Positions 31,799 through 44,709 of a stretch of DNA of 64,000 nt are shown in pieces. Both the position numbers and the translations under genes were made by a program. This stretch comes from Atherinomorus stipes (taxonomy: Eukaryota > Chordata > Actinopteri > Atheriniformes > Atherinidae), in the NCBI GenBank assembly GCA_023101725.1, contig JALJCO010001385.1, positions 1 to 64,000 on the forward strand, in the 5' to 3' direction. Below the pieces are notes generated by a model. It worked only from the letters and a program-made list of their open reading frames with translations. It searched no databases and had not been told where the DNA came from. Position 1 is the stretch's first letter. Every line of letters starts with the position of its first letter.

Positions 31799-34700
31799 CT
31801 ATGAAGCTCATGCCAACTTTCATACCCCTGTGTTCATCTCCACATCTTTCTCCAACTTTGTTCGTTTGCAATTTCTTATTTTCTCACATACATGCACACA
31901 CTTCCTCCATGACATCTTTCACTTTGGGCATTGTTGTTTTTTTCACCTGTGGTGCAAAGTTATTCTTTATCCAATCAGATTTTATGAAACTGAAAAGAAA
32001 AGGTGTTAATTGGACCTTTGGGTCGACTAGTGGTGTAAGATAACAGATTAGTTTGGTGCAAATAAAGCTTGCCCATTGTTTTCTTGTGCCGCACTTGGTG
32101 AATTCTTTTTTGGTCCTGTTTTATATTTTCCCAAAGCATATCCGGATAACACACACATACACACCAAGTCTTTTCATTATTTTTTTTCTTTCTTTTGGTA
32201 ACAGTTTGAGTTGAGCAGGTGGGATCTGGGATTATCCAAACCAGTTTTTGAAGGGGTAAACAATACTGTACTTTCTCCCCAAAGCATCTTTATAGAGACA
32301 CCCAGACACTAAAAAAGCAACTAAAAAAGAAAGGCTATGCATTGAATAAACAGTATTTGGCACTGAAGAAAAAGAACAATAAAACTCTGAGCTGCAGTTG
32401 TTTTATCACACAACACACTGCATGCGTTTGAAGTGGGAAATCGCAGTTTCTTTAATCCGTGGAGCATTCAAATAAATTTATTTCTCTGGGATTAAAAACA
32501 GTAACAAAAGCAGGCAGTTAAAAACAAACAGCTCCAAACAAATGGCGACGAGACTGAGGCGCCCGGCTTATGGGTAAGCTCTCCATACATCGTGGCCTGT
32601 TTCATTAGCTGAAATGTATTATTATTGTTTATCTATGTAGCTTTCTGATTTAAAAACAGAAAGAGCCCTGCTTCCCTTCTGGATTACAGAGTTAGAAAGG
32701 TTCAGGGGTGGCTTGCTAGTGTAATCCACTGAATTCTTTTCCAACAACAACAACCTCCGGAAGATGAGGGGAAAAAAGTACTTTTCACCACCTGAGCACC
32801 GTGGAGCATTTGATTAAAGAAGGCTAATTTCACAATATCATCAAAGGGGAAAGTGTGACTCTTGTGTGTGTGTGTGTGTTGCTTTGGTAAAAGACTTATT
32901 TGCAAATTTCTAGCAAGTTTTTGAGGACAGTAGTCTTGCAACTTTAAATTAGGGGCATAAAAACAAAGAACAATACATCCCCTAATACTAGGATTCACAG
33001 AATCTTTATGAAATCAGTTTCCACACATTGCCAGTTGGATTTGGATTGTTTTCGAACAGTTGAGACAATCCTAATTCAGCAAGAATGTTGGTTTTATTCG
33101 GTAAGACTGTGCATATGATACCTTATTGATTAAAGTGTACCTTCTCTCTGTGGAAGAACCAAGATTTAAAAGCACATTTGCATATAAACTGTATGTCAGG
33201 CAGCTAGAATAAAACTTTATGATGTCTGAGCAGTACAACTTAATCTGCTATGTATTGAAAATACATACAAAACTCACAGTTGTCTCGGCTAGTGTTTGGG
33301 TCCTTAAATCAACTCAAATGTTTTATAGCGATGTAGAACTGTAAGAGTAAAAAAAATGAATAAACAAAAGAAAAATATTAGGTCATGATGAGATGAGCCT
33401 GGGCTGGTTCCCATTCCACCGGGGAGATGAAGAGATCTACAATGGTCCTGGCAGAGTGAATATTCAGAGATATAAATGAGACAGTTGACTTGTTTCATTA
33501 TGAAATATCAGAAACTCACCAGGAATTGTCGCGTGGGGTCCTTTTTAGTTGGCTGACTATAAAAGCTATTGGTTACAACTCGCCAGTTATGAATTTGTGA
33601 TGAAGGAATGGGGTTTAAAAGAGCATAACTAAAAAAAAAATTCCACTGGGCTTTAACTGTGATGTAAGCTGCTCTTAGACGATTTCCAACCAATGATCAT
33701 TTAAAACTGGCAGTTCCGGGAAAGCCTTGATGATATGAAAAAAACCTACCAAAAAAAATTCAAAACAAAAAAGAAAAAAGAGAAAGAAGGAGAAAAAAAA
33801 ATAAGTGAAATTATGGGATCTGCATCCCTTGACAGTCACTGTGATGACACGCTTTCAGATCCTATTTGGAAGAGTTTGAATGTGCTGAAATGTAAATGAC
33901 TGGACGCATGGAGGCCCAAATGGGAAGCTGGATTCTACATGGGTCAAAGAGAGGAAGACTATAGAAGTGAGGTAAACAGAAGCACGATAGTAGGAGGGGT
34001 TTTTATGTGAATTGCTCCATGGTGGACACACCATGCCACTTGCATTATAGCAACTGTTGCATCAAGGAGCAATGCAAAGGGGCCCCATTTTCTCTTCTGC
34101 AGTGCACCCCAGGGTCTTTGGTCTTCACTGAAAAAAGGAATCAGTCATATTTAATCTTGAGCTGCTAACTCATGTTATGAAATCAGATTTTCTGTTTGAA
34201 AATAATAATCAGTTGAATCATTGCAATCTAAAGACATTTCAAACAAACAGAATCCCTGGAAAAGACACTGGGAATGGAAAACATACTGCTTTATGTAATC
34301 AACCAAAAGCCTTTGTAAGATTGCTTTTCTGCAAAGTATCTGAATAATGCCATAAGCTCATCTTCATGTCATCCACCTCACCATTTTACTGCCTGTCAAT
34401 ATTGCTATATTTCCATGTATGCTTCATTCATGGTTTCTGGCAAAGCTAAAAGCTCAAGGCAGCCTTTTTAAACAGAGTCAGTGGCTTCTTATTAGCCCAA
34501 AAAAGTTATGCAATTAGATTTTTTGAGCTATGTTTGAGGTAAACATCTTCAAATCCTCATATATTAACCTCAGACATGGTGTGCATCATCACAACCTTCG
34601 GTTTCTTTGCTCAGATTAATCAGCATCGGAAAAATTCAACAAGTTACATTGTACATTCATAATGACTGTAGGCCTACATTAGATACAGAGATTTTGTTGT

Positions 34701-35810
34701 TTGTTTCAATCTTGGAAGACAAGAGAAAGATGAAAAAAGAAATCAGTGGCTTTCCTCTCTTCCCTCGAGTGAGACAGGTATGCCAGTTAGAGAATCAAGT
34801 TTCCCCTGCAGCCAGTAAGTGCCAAGCTGTGTCAAAAATGACATACATCTCCTGCTTCCATGTCATGCCATGCATGTGATGTGATGGGCGAATGAAGGCA
34901 GTTCCTGCAGAGAGTAGTAGGGGGTCATTATTAAGCCTCTTAAATTAGCGCCCCCTCCTACATAGCCCTAGCCATTTTTTCGAGACCCACAGCCGCTCAA
35001 AACCCCCACTGAACTCAGCACATTAGACTTGACAAAGAAAATAATTTCTAAAGTTTACTTGCAGCAAACTCATTTCATAGGAGATTGAATTGTACCTGTA
35101 TGGCATGACCCATTTAGACTCAAAGTCACACATGGATGCTTTGAGAAGCTATTTGAGCAGAACTGTGCTGTTAGCTAGCTACAGCCTGAGCCGATTGCAT
35201 GTCCTGTGCAATGCAATTTACATGTCTCTCCATCACATTCACTTATATGGTTCAAGTCACAAGACCATTTGGATCACTCATGGGGGAGGGAAGTGGGAGC
35301 ACAGCACTGGTATTATACCTTATGTAGGTATATGTTCTGCAGTGATATAGAGTGGGTGGCAACGGCAGCAGAAAGCTTAACCCCTGTTGCCCCTGAATAC
35401 CATTCCCAGTCAGCCACATTCAAAATGAGCTGCTTCTGTTGCTTGCCCTCCTATTTTTACAGGCAAATGCCAACATACGTGTATCTTCCCAAATCATTTT
35501 AGGCTTAAACCTAAACACCAGGTTAAAAGCTGACCAAATGGCTGTCTCCTTATTGCGTACATTGTCTCACTTTTATCCAACAATTTCTCCTGGTTTCAAG
35601 CCTTAGCTGTCTCCTCTTTTTCCCTCTATTCTGTATATGTATATTTACAAGAGGGCACATAACTGGTATCTGGGGAAGGGTGAGGAGCAGCAGGGAGAGG
35701 AAGCCATTAGGGGAATAAAGAGAGGTGCTGCCTCACAGCCGAGCTTCACAGGCCAGTGAAGCAAATCAAATTGGGTCTTGTTCTGCAGCAGGACAAACAC
35801 ACACACATGC
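31799..35810. other. Long unique stretch, no gene
   Basis: Includes a short (GT)8 run (32,864-32,880), A-rich tracts at 33,740-33,810, an exact STAT-type palindrome TTCCGGGAA (33,714-33,722), and a balanced block at 34,860-35,000 with TTAGCGCCCCCTCCTA (partial CTCF-like). Frames at 34,607-35,502 lack splice and domain support. Confidence 0.45.
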
Positions 35811-35848
35811 AGACACACACACCATACACAGACACACACACCATACAC
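35811..35848. repeat. 19-bp unit tandem dimer in CA-rich DNA
   Basis: AGACACACACACCATACAC occurs twice, head to tail (35,811-35,829 and 35,830-35,848), within a decayed CA microsatellite starting near 35,796. Confidence 0.9.
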
Positions 35849-38080
35849 ATAGTAATAGTGACAGTGGTGGGGGCACACAGCTGACAGTAAAGCCTTGGGG
35901 ACATAGCAGGGCTGGGCATGTCTAGGGCTGGCCCTCTAAGGGATGCAGTTGTGACCCCTAACTTTCCTGAGCCACAGGTGTACCTTTACAGGAAGAATGA
36001 GGAAGATGATGAGCAAACCGTAGAGATGATTTCAAAATGAGTGATTACAAATCCATAGACTTCATTTTGCAATGTTTTAAAATATTATAGAACTTAAAAA
36101 TATGTTCTTCGTTGATACTCCGAAACACATCAAACAATAAATCTGTGGCCCATTCTAAAAAAAAACAAAAAAAAACTAACCTGAAACAACAGCAAACAAC
36201 AGTGGCTGTTACTCATAAGGTAGACATGCAAAATGTGAGCACATGAATTCACACATCCTGTCTTTTTTTCCTCACGAATTCATCTCACATCAGGATCACG
36301 ATAATGGAAGGCTCATTTAAAAAGAGCAGGACCTATGTAATGTTGAAAACATTACTTAAACTAAGTTGTTTTTTTTACTTACACAGTAAACACAATTATC
36401 ATTGGACCTCAGCCCCTCAAAAAACATAATTAAGGCCAAAAAGTTACTGAACCGAAGATGTAAACAGATTACACAATGACTCAAACTGGCTCTTACTTGT
36501 GAAAGTCTACCTCCATTTTCTAACTTAAAACATGTTTATAAAATCTGACTCCAAAGAAACAATTGCCAGGTTATCCATCTATTTAGTTCTGCAAGAGTGA
36601 ATTCACTTGTTTTAAACAACATAACAACCTCTCAGTAGAGACACTTGCTATGGGAAGAGTAAAAGCATCAGTTTTAAGGGTCTGACCATGTGGTCATATT
36701 CCATTTTCATTAAATCTAATTGCAAAGTCATGACAGACTTCTTACAGCTGCAGTATCTGCTGTTTCATTCATGTTTATAAACACACCGACACAGATTGTG
36801 GTTAGAAAAAACGTAAATCTGTATTTATTTCAATTTGTAGCAATTATTTGCTGTAGAATTCTTAAGATTTATTGTCAAGCTGTTATTTTAGTCTGTGCTG
36901 CTGATTGGTTTGCCACTGAACTAGCTTTAGCAGGCTAATATGTCCACAAGAGCAATCCTCGATAGGTGCACTGACTGGTTAAAATGTTTGAGTTTAAGAT
37001 TTCTTTTTCCGTTTTATTCCTGACAACATTATGTCTGATTGATGACTTATTTTCTTCTTGCAAATCAGCTTCTTTGCATTTCAGGCTTCCCATAGAGGCT
37101 CGTTAGATCTCATTAAGTACTTAACAGCTGTACGACGACCTCTACCAGTGCAATGGAAATAATTTTATTGACTATGTACACTTACAAACGCACACACACA
37201 AAAAAAAAAAACATACTAAAAAATACTTTTCAATAATGATCATAATAAATTTCATAACTTTTTTCAGTTATTTCCATCTTATATTTGATTTGAGGAGTTA
37301 TCTCCCTTGTGTACCTTTTGTAAGAAGCTGAGCTGAGTTGTGAAATCATCTTGAAAGCAATTTTCAAAATCAAAGCAAACAGACTATCTAGAAATATATT
37401 AGAAAATTACAATATTTCATCATGTATTGTTGAGCACCTCCCCATGGCAGTTTTTATGGAAAGTAGCGACACCCATCCACCTTCTCTGCATTAATAGCTC
37501 ATTTATGACGGCTCAAATCTTCTGTTCCCATAATGTTCTGACTAAGATTTAAGTTATTAGCAGGTTCATAACAAAAGTTATGAATTGGCAATGGATTCCC
37601 GGTAAAGGGCACTGAAGCTTAATGAAAAATGAGATAAACGTCCATTCTTAGGGCTTTAGTGTTATTAGAAATACATAGTAATAGCGCCAAAACCTTAGTC
37701 AACATAATGTTCACTGCCATCTATATGATACCATTGCCTGTGGGGCACCATTCATTCGCAGAGAAATAAAGGGAGATGGGTAAAAGAAGTGAAAAAACAC
37801 GAAATGCTTACAATCCATTCAGTTTCTATGAAAAATTACCACCACACATCACTTGGGTTCAATTCATTATATGCCGGCAAAAGGGTGCACATATGTGATG
37901 GATGGTTATCTGTAAATGGACTTGTCGGTAATAGAAAAATGCTCAGGCTTTAATTAAAGAGATCTGGACAAGTGGATCCAGAGTGGATTTGGGTGTTTCA
38001 CCACATCTGTATAGGCACAGCTATTTATCAGAGCACATCAGAAGACAAAGGGCAGAAAGTGCATGTACTTCTGCTTATTT
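35849..38080. other. Unique AT-rich sequence, no gene
   Basis: No mobile-element termini or supported exon. Poly-A/CA-rich patches at 36,150-36,175 and 37,190-37,211. Confidence 0.5.
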
Positions 38081-38095
38081 TACACACACACACGA

Positions 38096-38191
<96 letters not shown>

Positions 38192-38201
38192 TATATATAT
38201 A
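38081..38201. repeat. Compound (CA)n(TA)n microsatellite
   Basis: About 40 bp of CA with one interruption (CACGAACACA), then about 80 bp of TA with one interruption (TATACTATA). The TA part is self-complementary and could extrude as a cruciform. Frames read through it are artefacts. Confidence 0.97.
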
Positions 38202-39179
38202 CAAAAACACATTTTTTGTTAGTGTGAAAATGAATGACAAAAACTATTTGTTTTTAGGTGTGGCAGTAATGTAGAGCTCTTCAGCTATACACCTTCATTT
38301 TGCGATTGATGAAGGTGCTTGAAGTAAGGAGGCTGCGACCCTTCAGATTTGAAGCCTTTACAGCCACTCTGTCAGGCCTCGTGTCCAGTAAGTGCTTCTA
38401 ACATTTATGAAATATTCATCAGCCATTCACTTTTGCTTTCTACTCACCCTAATCATTACGTCGAGGCAGCATTGTATTGCCTCGCTGAGAAAAAAAAAAA
38501 ATGAAAAGAAAAAAAAGCTACAATCATCTTGCTGAAGGGAGGGGAATTAGGGAATGCATTTCTGCTTTTATGTTAGACATCCCATGGGTGGACATTTTTG
38601 TTCAAGTATGAAAATGCCATTCAATGGTTTTCCCCCTCCTCCAGTGTCCCCCTATTTTGCATGAGAGCTTTCCAAATTCCTCAATTAACCAGCTGAGTTG
38701 ACTAATAATTACATGTTTGAAATACTTGAAATATAACTTTTGTCTTGGTTCAAACTGATTAATGAAATGGATTATTTTGAGTTATTGGCATTGCAGTTGA
38801 TGCAAGTTGAACCACATGTGTTTGAGAATGTAAATTAATTCCTGTTAAAACCATTGCATAAAATGTTCTCCATAATTACACTAATAGAAATTTAATTATG
38901 AGGTATCTCTAACCAGATCCCTATGTGACCCACTAACAAATACATTTACATTTTCCCCCTCTTTCTCCCTTTGTCTTCCTGTGTCTCACTTTCCTATGAC
39001 TGTGATTAATGTCATTACAATACAAAGAGTATGATGTTCTCATCAACCATTCGAAGACCCAGCAGATGAAAGGTTGTGATATTCATCAAAATTCACTGAC
39101 AGTCAAACACACTTCTTACCTGACAATAGCTAAGTAAAATTCCACCTTATTCTTCACCTATTTGAAATTCTTATTGCTA
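38202..39179. other. Unique sequence with possible regulatory patches, no gene
   Basis: Balanced block at 38,300-38,500 with CACCCTAATCATTACGTCGA and a small hairpin GAGGCA...TGCCTC (38,464-38,484). Homeodomain words TAATTACA and TTTAATTATGAGG near 38,705 and 38,891. Confidence 0.4.
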
Positions 39180-39830
39180 TGAGGGAGTTAATCTGTCCCC
39201 AGCAATAACTCATTGGATGTTACAGCTTAAGCGAAGATGTCCTCAGTTGCCTGTCTTGCATTTTAAACAGGGGGCAAAGAGCCTCAGTACAGTTTTCCAA
39301 ACACAACTGAGCTAACACTGATTTATTGCTCCAGTTTGTATAACTCATATTAGGAATTCATGGACCTGGCAAAAGGGATTAGAGCGTTTATTTCAGGCAG
39401 GGAGATGATCCTGTCATTAATGGTCGATACTTTCATCATCGTTTAAACCAGAGGAATTTGCTCGGTGACGAATCGTGGCGGACATAGCTATCAGGGTTGT
39501 GCAGCTGTACTCGTTATCTGCCGACGACCTGCTCTGCTCGGTGAACGTGGACCCGCACCCATCAAACTTGGATTAGTCTGTCAATCAAGCACCGGCCGCG
39601 TATATTGTGTTACAATTTCCCCCAAATGTCACCAAGATCAGAGTAATTTCTTGGCTAATTGCATCTCGTCTGCCTTTAATGCTGCACATTTAATGGTTTT
39701 GTTACATTGCGTGACAAGATGGTGTTTCTCTCATATTGGCACGGAGATGAGCAGAAAGAGGGTCCTGCTTTTGTTTAGAGAGGGAAATGAAAGAATAAAT
39801 GACTGTTAAAGTTCAGAGGGCGTATTTCTG
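39180..39830. promoter_or_regulatory. Strong candidate conserved non-coding block
   Basis: Unique and unusually CpG-containing (CGGTGACGAATCGTGGCGG, ATCTGCCGACGACCTGC, AAGCACCGGCCGCG) in an otherwise CpG-poor neighbourhood, which suggests constraint. It holds CTGTCATTAATGG (39,410), GGATTAGTCTGTCAATCA with an exact PREP/PBX site, and TGGCTAATTGCATC (39,652). A 114-codon plus frame crosses it, but the predicted residues match no family I recognise and no domain is visible. CpG islands are also possible, but the block lacks a promoter-like layout. Confidence 0.42.
39578..39587 (-). promoter_or_regulatory. PREP/MEIS-PBX consensus site
   Basis: CTGTCAATCA is the reverse complement of TGATTGACAG, the full PREP1-PBX1 decamer. 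Confidence 0.4.
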
Positions 39831-41520
39831 AAATGGCAGCAAACAAAGAGAAGAAACTGAGAAATGATCCCATTCTTGCCATATGTGACATCAATTACAC
39901 CAAATTCTCATTAGAAGCTCTTACTCCAGAAGTCTGCCAGCTTTTCTGGGGTTGTATCATTCTGGAAGAGGCAGCATGTTATGTTTAAGATCTGTGTCAC
40001 AGCCAGCTCAGAGCAAGGCGAGGATTTTCTCTCCTCTGACACCTACTTTTCCACATGCCACTGACTTAGTTTAAACATGACAAATACAATTTCAAGCGTT
40101 TTACTATGTCCGTGTGCTTTAAAGTAGCTAACAATAGCAGCCACAATACACCCATTAATTCTCTCCTCTCAGAAATCTCTGCTAAGGGAAACACTATTAA
40201 CCATGTTAAATAAAATGCTGAAATACTAATTCCACTGCACATCATCAGCAGGATTACATTCACAATATGTGTCAAATTATACTGAGGGCATTGCACAAAT
40301 AATTACTAAAAGTCTGTTTCCAAAATTCCTCAAAGGCCAAACATCCATTGGGAGTCTGATTCATTACTGAACCATTATGAGCGTGAGTCTATGTTGCATA
40401 TAGGCAATACAAAGGTGTCATGTGAAAACCAAAGGCAACTGACAGGTTTTTAACTTCTGCCTCCTTCTGTTCTTCAGGAACAAAAACATTCAGCTTTTCA
40501 TTTCTTTTACTCACTAACTCAATGATGGCGCTCCTGCCATTTTTATTCTTGTGCTAATTTGATAAACAACACACTGGATGTGTGCTGGATGCCATCATAA
40601 CACTGTTTGAATTTATGTGCTCTTGTGGGGTTGCACAAAACCAAGGATGAGGTGGCTGACAAGACAATCCAAAGCACTTAGCACTTATTCTACGGCACCA
40701 TTCATCAACAGATGAATGAATTAAAGAATCACCATTAAAACATTCAAGAAATTTACATCTACGATTACGAGCTATAAATACAGAAGAAGAGAAAAGAAAT
40801 AACAGTGCAACAATAACAAACACTTAACTGCTTTCCATTAGTGCACTTAACCTCCACTTCACGGAGAGCAATCCCACTTTACGTTTCCTGTGGCTAAATG
40901 TGTGTCTCTAATTCACAAATGAGGGGACGTTTTGAGTGGTCCTCTGTCTCCCCGATGAGCAAATGCTGCAATTAACTTTTCCTCCTCTTTTCTAGGGGGA
41001 GAAGGTGTTTTAAAGACATTAGCCTACAGTCAACAGCATCTTTTGGCTAGTGCTAAATTTAAGCTGCCTTTTTTCTGCCCTGTAGCACTTAATATTACAG
41101 TTGAAGATAATAGACCACTTATGTTGTATTATTCAGGGTTGATTTACTGGAAAAATTTTAAAGTAGATAGTCAATAGACCATATTCCTTTCTTTAACTTT
41201 TGCTAGTTCTTCCTCACAGTAGTAGGGCATTTCAAGTTTTGCCATGCACCGGTTTGCAGCTGTTTAACACACTTACATATTGTTAATGCAAGCAAATGTG
41301 CATGAATTGTGAAATGAATTTCTGGTGCAAAGAAGGTGTAAAGTTGAAGAAACTTCATATATCTTAGAAGACAAAAAAGTAATAATAAGCAGCATCATGT
41401 GTTTGCTGACATGACTAAATACAGTAATAAGCATGTGTCAAGATTAAACCGTATTTGGTCCTGTAATGATCTCACTACAGCCACATGTGAGTATTTGTGT
41501 AAGTAGACTTAGCTATGAGT
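39831..41520. other. Unique sequence, no gene
   Basis: AT-rich to balanced. No repeat termini; short chance frames only. Confidence 0.45.
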
Positions 41521-41524
41521 ACCC

Positions 41525-41549
41525 GTGTGTGTGTGTGTGTGTGTGTGTG
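41525..41549. repeat. (GT)12 microsatellite
   Basis: Uninterrupted GT run, then GCGTGTATGTGT. Confidence 0.95.
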
Positions 41550-41830
41550 CGTGTATGTGTCATTACAAAAGGGGCTGGCTGCATCCACGAGCAAAATGGC
41601 TGCATAATTGGCGATGCCCATGACACTGTGCTCTCTGTAGGTGTTTTTTCTGCATGTGGCCCAGACTCTAATTACTGGGGCTTCAGCGGGGAGGTAAGGC
41701 AGACGATGAGGAGAAGGCGCCTGATTCTGTCAACTGACGGGTTGCACTGTCTGAGGTAAAGCCTGGCAGCCGAGAATCCCTGGAGTGAGCTTGGGAGAGA
41801 CCCCGGGACTGGTCATATCAACAAATCTTA
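41550..41830. promoter_or_regulatory. Candidate conserved non-coding block
   Basis: Balanced, non-repetitive, with TGCATAATTGGCGATGCCC and GACTCTAATTACTGGGGC. A 53-bp segment (41,641-41,693) is bordered by a splice-like CTCTCTGTAG and GTAAGG, but it has no recognisable product. Confidence 0.3.
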
Positions 41831-43379
41831 ATCAAAAGCCTGAAATTGTCAGCTGTCATACACTTTTTGTGATCTTTGATACCTTGCCCCTCCTCTGACC
41901 CAGATTGACAAATAATACCTTGCTGCATGCACACACGCTTACACTGTATGTGCACGCACACACATGCATGCGCCCATAGAAAAGCATATAAACAGAGCAT
42001 GCTCACATATTCACAGAGACCCACTGTCTCTTTCTCAAGAACTCACAGTGCTCATGTACTCTTACATTAATACTTATGTACACACAAACACAGACAAGCA
42101 ACAATCTCCAGTATGATGAAAAAAGTAATAATTTAACTTATGAATTTATTACACATTAATAGGACTTGTGGATTAATTTATAACTTAAAAAAAAACAGGC
42201 ACAATGCTAGAAAAAATACTTTCTTTTCATTTATAACTGTGCCTTCATTAAGGTGGCACTGTAACACCACTGCTCTGTTCACTGCAGTGTGTTCTCACTC
42301 TTCGGTGCTACACAATTATACTGCTGAGTTTTGGATGAAAGCCAACACTTTTTGAAACCAAACCAATGCCAATACCAATGTATTTTAATGAATGAAATCA
42401 GAACTTTTAAGTTCCAACCTGACACTTGAGCTTAAAAATGAAACATTTTGGTTTATCGAGTCAGTGGCAAACAATCCCATTTTATTTTGTACCAAGTCCC
42501 CTTTCAGCCAATCTTAAACTTGTGCTTCAGTTCAGGAGAGGATGGAAAGGCTGTGGTGGCTTTGATCGACCGACTGTTACTAAGAAGCTTTGAGGGGGTT
42601 TAAAGGACCTAAAATGTATAAAATGGAGGGATCAAGAGCAAGCAGAAATTTGACGGTTCAGAGGCAGGTTAAAAAGTAAGAACATTCCCATACAATATAT
42701 ATCCAGTTAGTGCATATTAGGGGACGGCAGATGACAAAAGTAGAATCTAAGAGCCGATTAGCCACATAGTTAAACCTTCACATGAGAAGGGGGTAAATAA
42801 AGCACCATTCCTTGTACTTTCTTGTCCTTGGAGGGGGAAATTGAGGCCCATTTTTGAGTGCAGTCAAATAAAAAAAAACATACACACATCTTGCAGATTG
42901 CAAGTTCAACAGGAGGAAAAGGTCAACTGTTTTGTACGGGGAGTTTAATTATGTCCTACTATGTTACTAAAACTATCAGACGGTATACAATGCTGGGATG
43001 AGGATAGAGTAAATGTTTGTAAAGTTTTTATTTTTATTTTATTTTTTAATTGTAATATGTAACAATGATAAAATAAATAAAAAACCGAAACAAACATCAT
43101 TTACAGCCTAATCTTTTTTAAGAGGAAAACTGTGGTTTCCCAGGGTGACTTTAATGTGAACATTTCAGTTGACACATGGCTGAAAAAAAGAAGTTGTCTC
43201 TCATATACTATAATTAGATCATGAATAAACTGCTAAATTAAAAAAATAAATGTTAGCAGACAGAGTGTTATTAATGGTTGAAGTAATACTATAATCTCTA
43301 AATTTCATCTTTTGCTAATAAGGCTGCATCAGCAGAGACCCTGCCCTCAGTAATATAACAGGCTTGGTCTGTTAATGAT
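41831..43379. other. Unique AT-rich sequence, no gene
   Basis: Contains a decayed CA/TG-rich patch (41,925-42,085) and A-rich runs. No mobile-element ends. Confidence 0.5.
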
Positions 43380-44420
43380 AACTGTTATTTATTTGACTGC
43401 TTCCCAGGTTTATTTGGGCCAGTGTTGCACCATGAACCTCTCTCACTTTGGTAATTAAGCTTGTTGATAGTGCAGGATGCTTACCTGCAATTATGTTATT
43501 TTAATGAACAGTGGCGGATGGTAAAAGGGCAAGGCGCAGTCAGCCAGAGGCAGCAAAGCATTGGTGTTTTAATAGACACTTAAATACTGTTAATTTAACT
43601 CCCAGTAATGGGGGGCTGCTTGGAAATATCTACAGTTCCAGGCATGTAAGGGGTTGAGGGGGCAGCTTAGGATAGGATGAGGATTTTTGAATGAGACACA
43701 GACTTCTGTCCGTGCCCAGAGGAGTTTCTCCACATCTTCCACTTGTTATCGGAGGCAGCCTTGGCATGTTTTCAGCTCTTAAGAAAGTTGATGGGAGTAG
43801 GCAAAGGTTTGGCAGGCTCTCACCTGCTCTAGCCTGCAAAATGTGTCAGTGTCAGGCTGAGTGCTGAATTTTTATAGAATAAGACCAATGCCTAAGGAGA
43901 TGGAAAAAAAAACAACAGTTAAGAATGTATAACACAGAATTATTTACATTTTTGTAGTTGGTTGTTAAAATATGCGTAAATCCGAGTCTGACGTACATTA
44001 AGTTTTTCAAAGCTCCTCCTTCAAAGTGCCAAAGATCCCTTTTTTTCTCACCTCCTTGCATGTTTCACCTTTGCAAATTTATGAGCTCACACACTGCAGT
44101 ACTACAGTATGCAGGTTATTATAACTCCTGTGCTGCAGCTCTGGAAAGTGGCCTGATAACAGTCATTAGGGAAAGCCGTGGGAGGACACTGAGTCTTATT
44201 AGAGGAACATGGAAATTCATTGGCTAAACAAGCACAATCATTAACAGGTGTGAAGCAATGCAAATACATAAATATACCCTAGTAGCCCACCGTCCGCACA
44301 CCTGCATGAGCAAAACAGCTGCTTATTAACACAACAACCCTGCAATTACTTTAAACGAATCAGATATGATTGCAATGAAGGAAAGCTGAGTAAATTTCCT
44401 GCTCTAGTGGATGTGCTTCC
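43380..44420. promoter_or_regulatory. Candidate conserved non-coding blocks
   Basis: Two balanced unique blocks (43,380-43,850 and 44,060-44,420) with TTTGGTAATTAAGCTTG, CAATTATGTTATTTTAATGAAC, ACTGTTAATTTAACTCCC (containing the GTTAATTTAAC palindrome, HNF1-like), CAATCATTAACAGGTGTGAAG (T-box-like AGGTGTGA) and CCTGCAATTACTTTAAACG. Short minus-strand frames have no domain support. Confidence 0.35.
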
Positions 44421-44541
44421 GTTTCTAGATTTGTTTTAATGTCAATAATGATATATACTTCAGTTTTTTTAAGAAACTACCCCCCCCGCAAAAAAATGAT
44501 GATAATCAAAGATCTATAACTCAGCTATAAAATCATTGCAA

Positions 44542-44544
<3 letters not shown>

Positions 44545-44582
<38 letters not shown>
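44545..44582. repeat. (TA)19 microsatellite
   Basis: Uninterrupted TA run following AAATT. Confidence 0.95.
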
Positions 44583-44586
<4 letters not shown>

Positions 44587-44677
44587 CAGCATATAAAATA
44601 GTTTTTAAATCATTTTTAGTTGTAAGTTGTAATTTTTAGTTGTTGCTGTGTTTGTCCTTTTGTTCCTTTGTCCATTT

Positions 44678-44680
<3 letters not shown>

Positions 44681-44707
<27 letters not shown>
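44681..44707. repeat. Poly-T tract (27 nt)
   Basis: Uninterrupted T run. It could be the A-tail of an old minus-strand retrotransposon, but no SINE or LINE body adjoins it. Confidence 0.95.

Positions 44708-44709
<2 letters not shown>

Noticed and set aside
37972..38274. Frames through the CA/TA repeat on both strands
   Set aside because: Dipeptide runs produced by the microsatellite.
41641..41693. 53-bp mini-exon between CTCTCTGTAG and GTAAGG
   Set aside because: The splice-like words are common, the segment is not a multiple of three, and the residues match nothing known; it is kept only as a note in the regulatory candidate.
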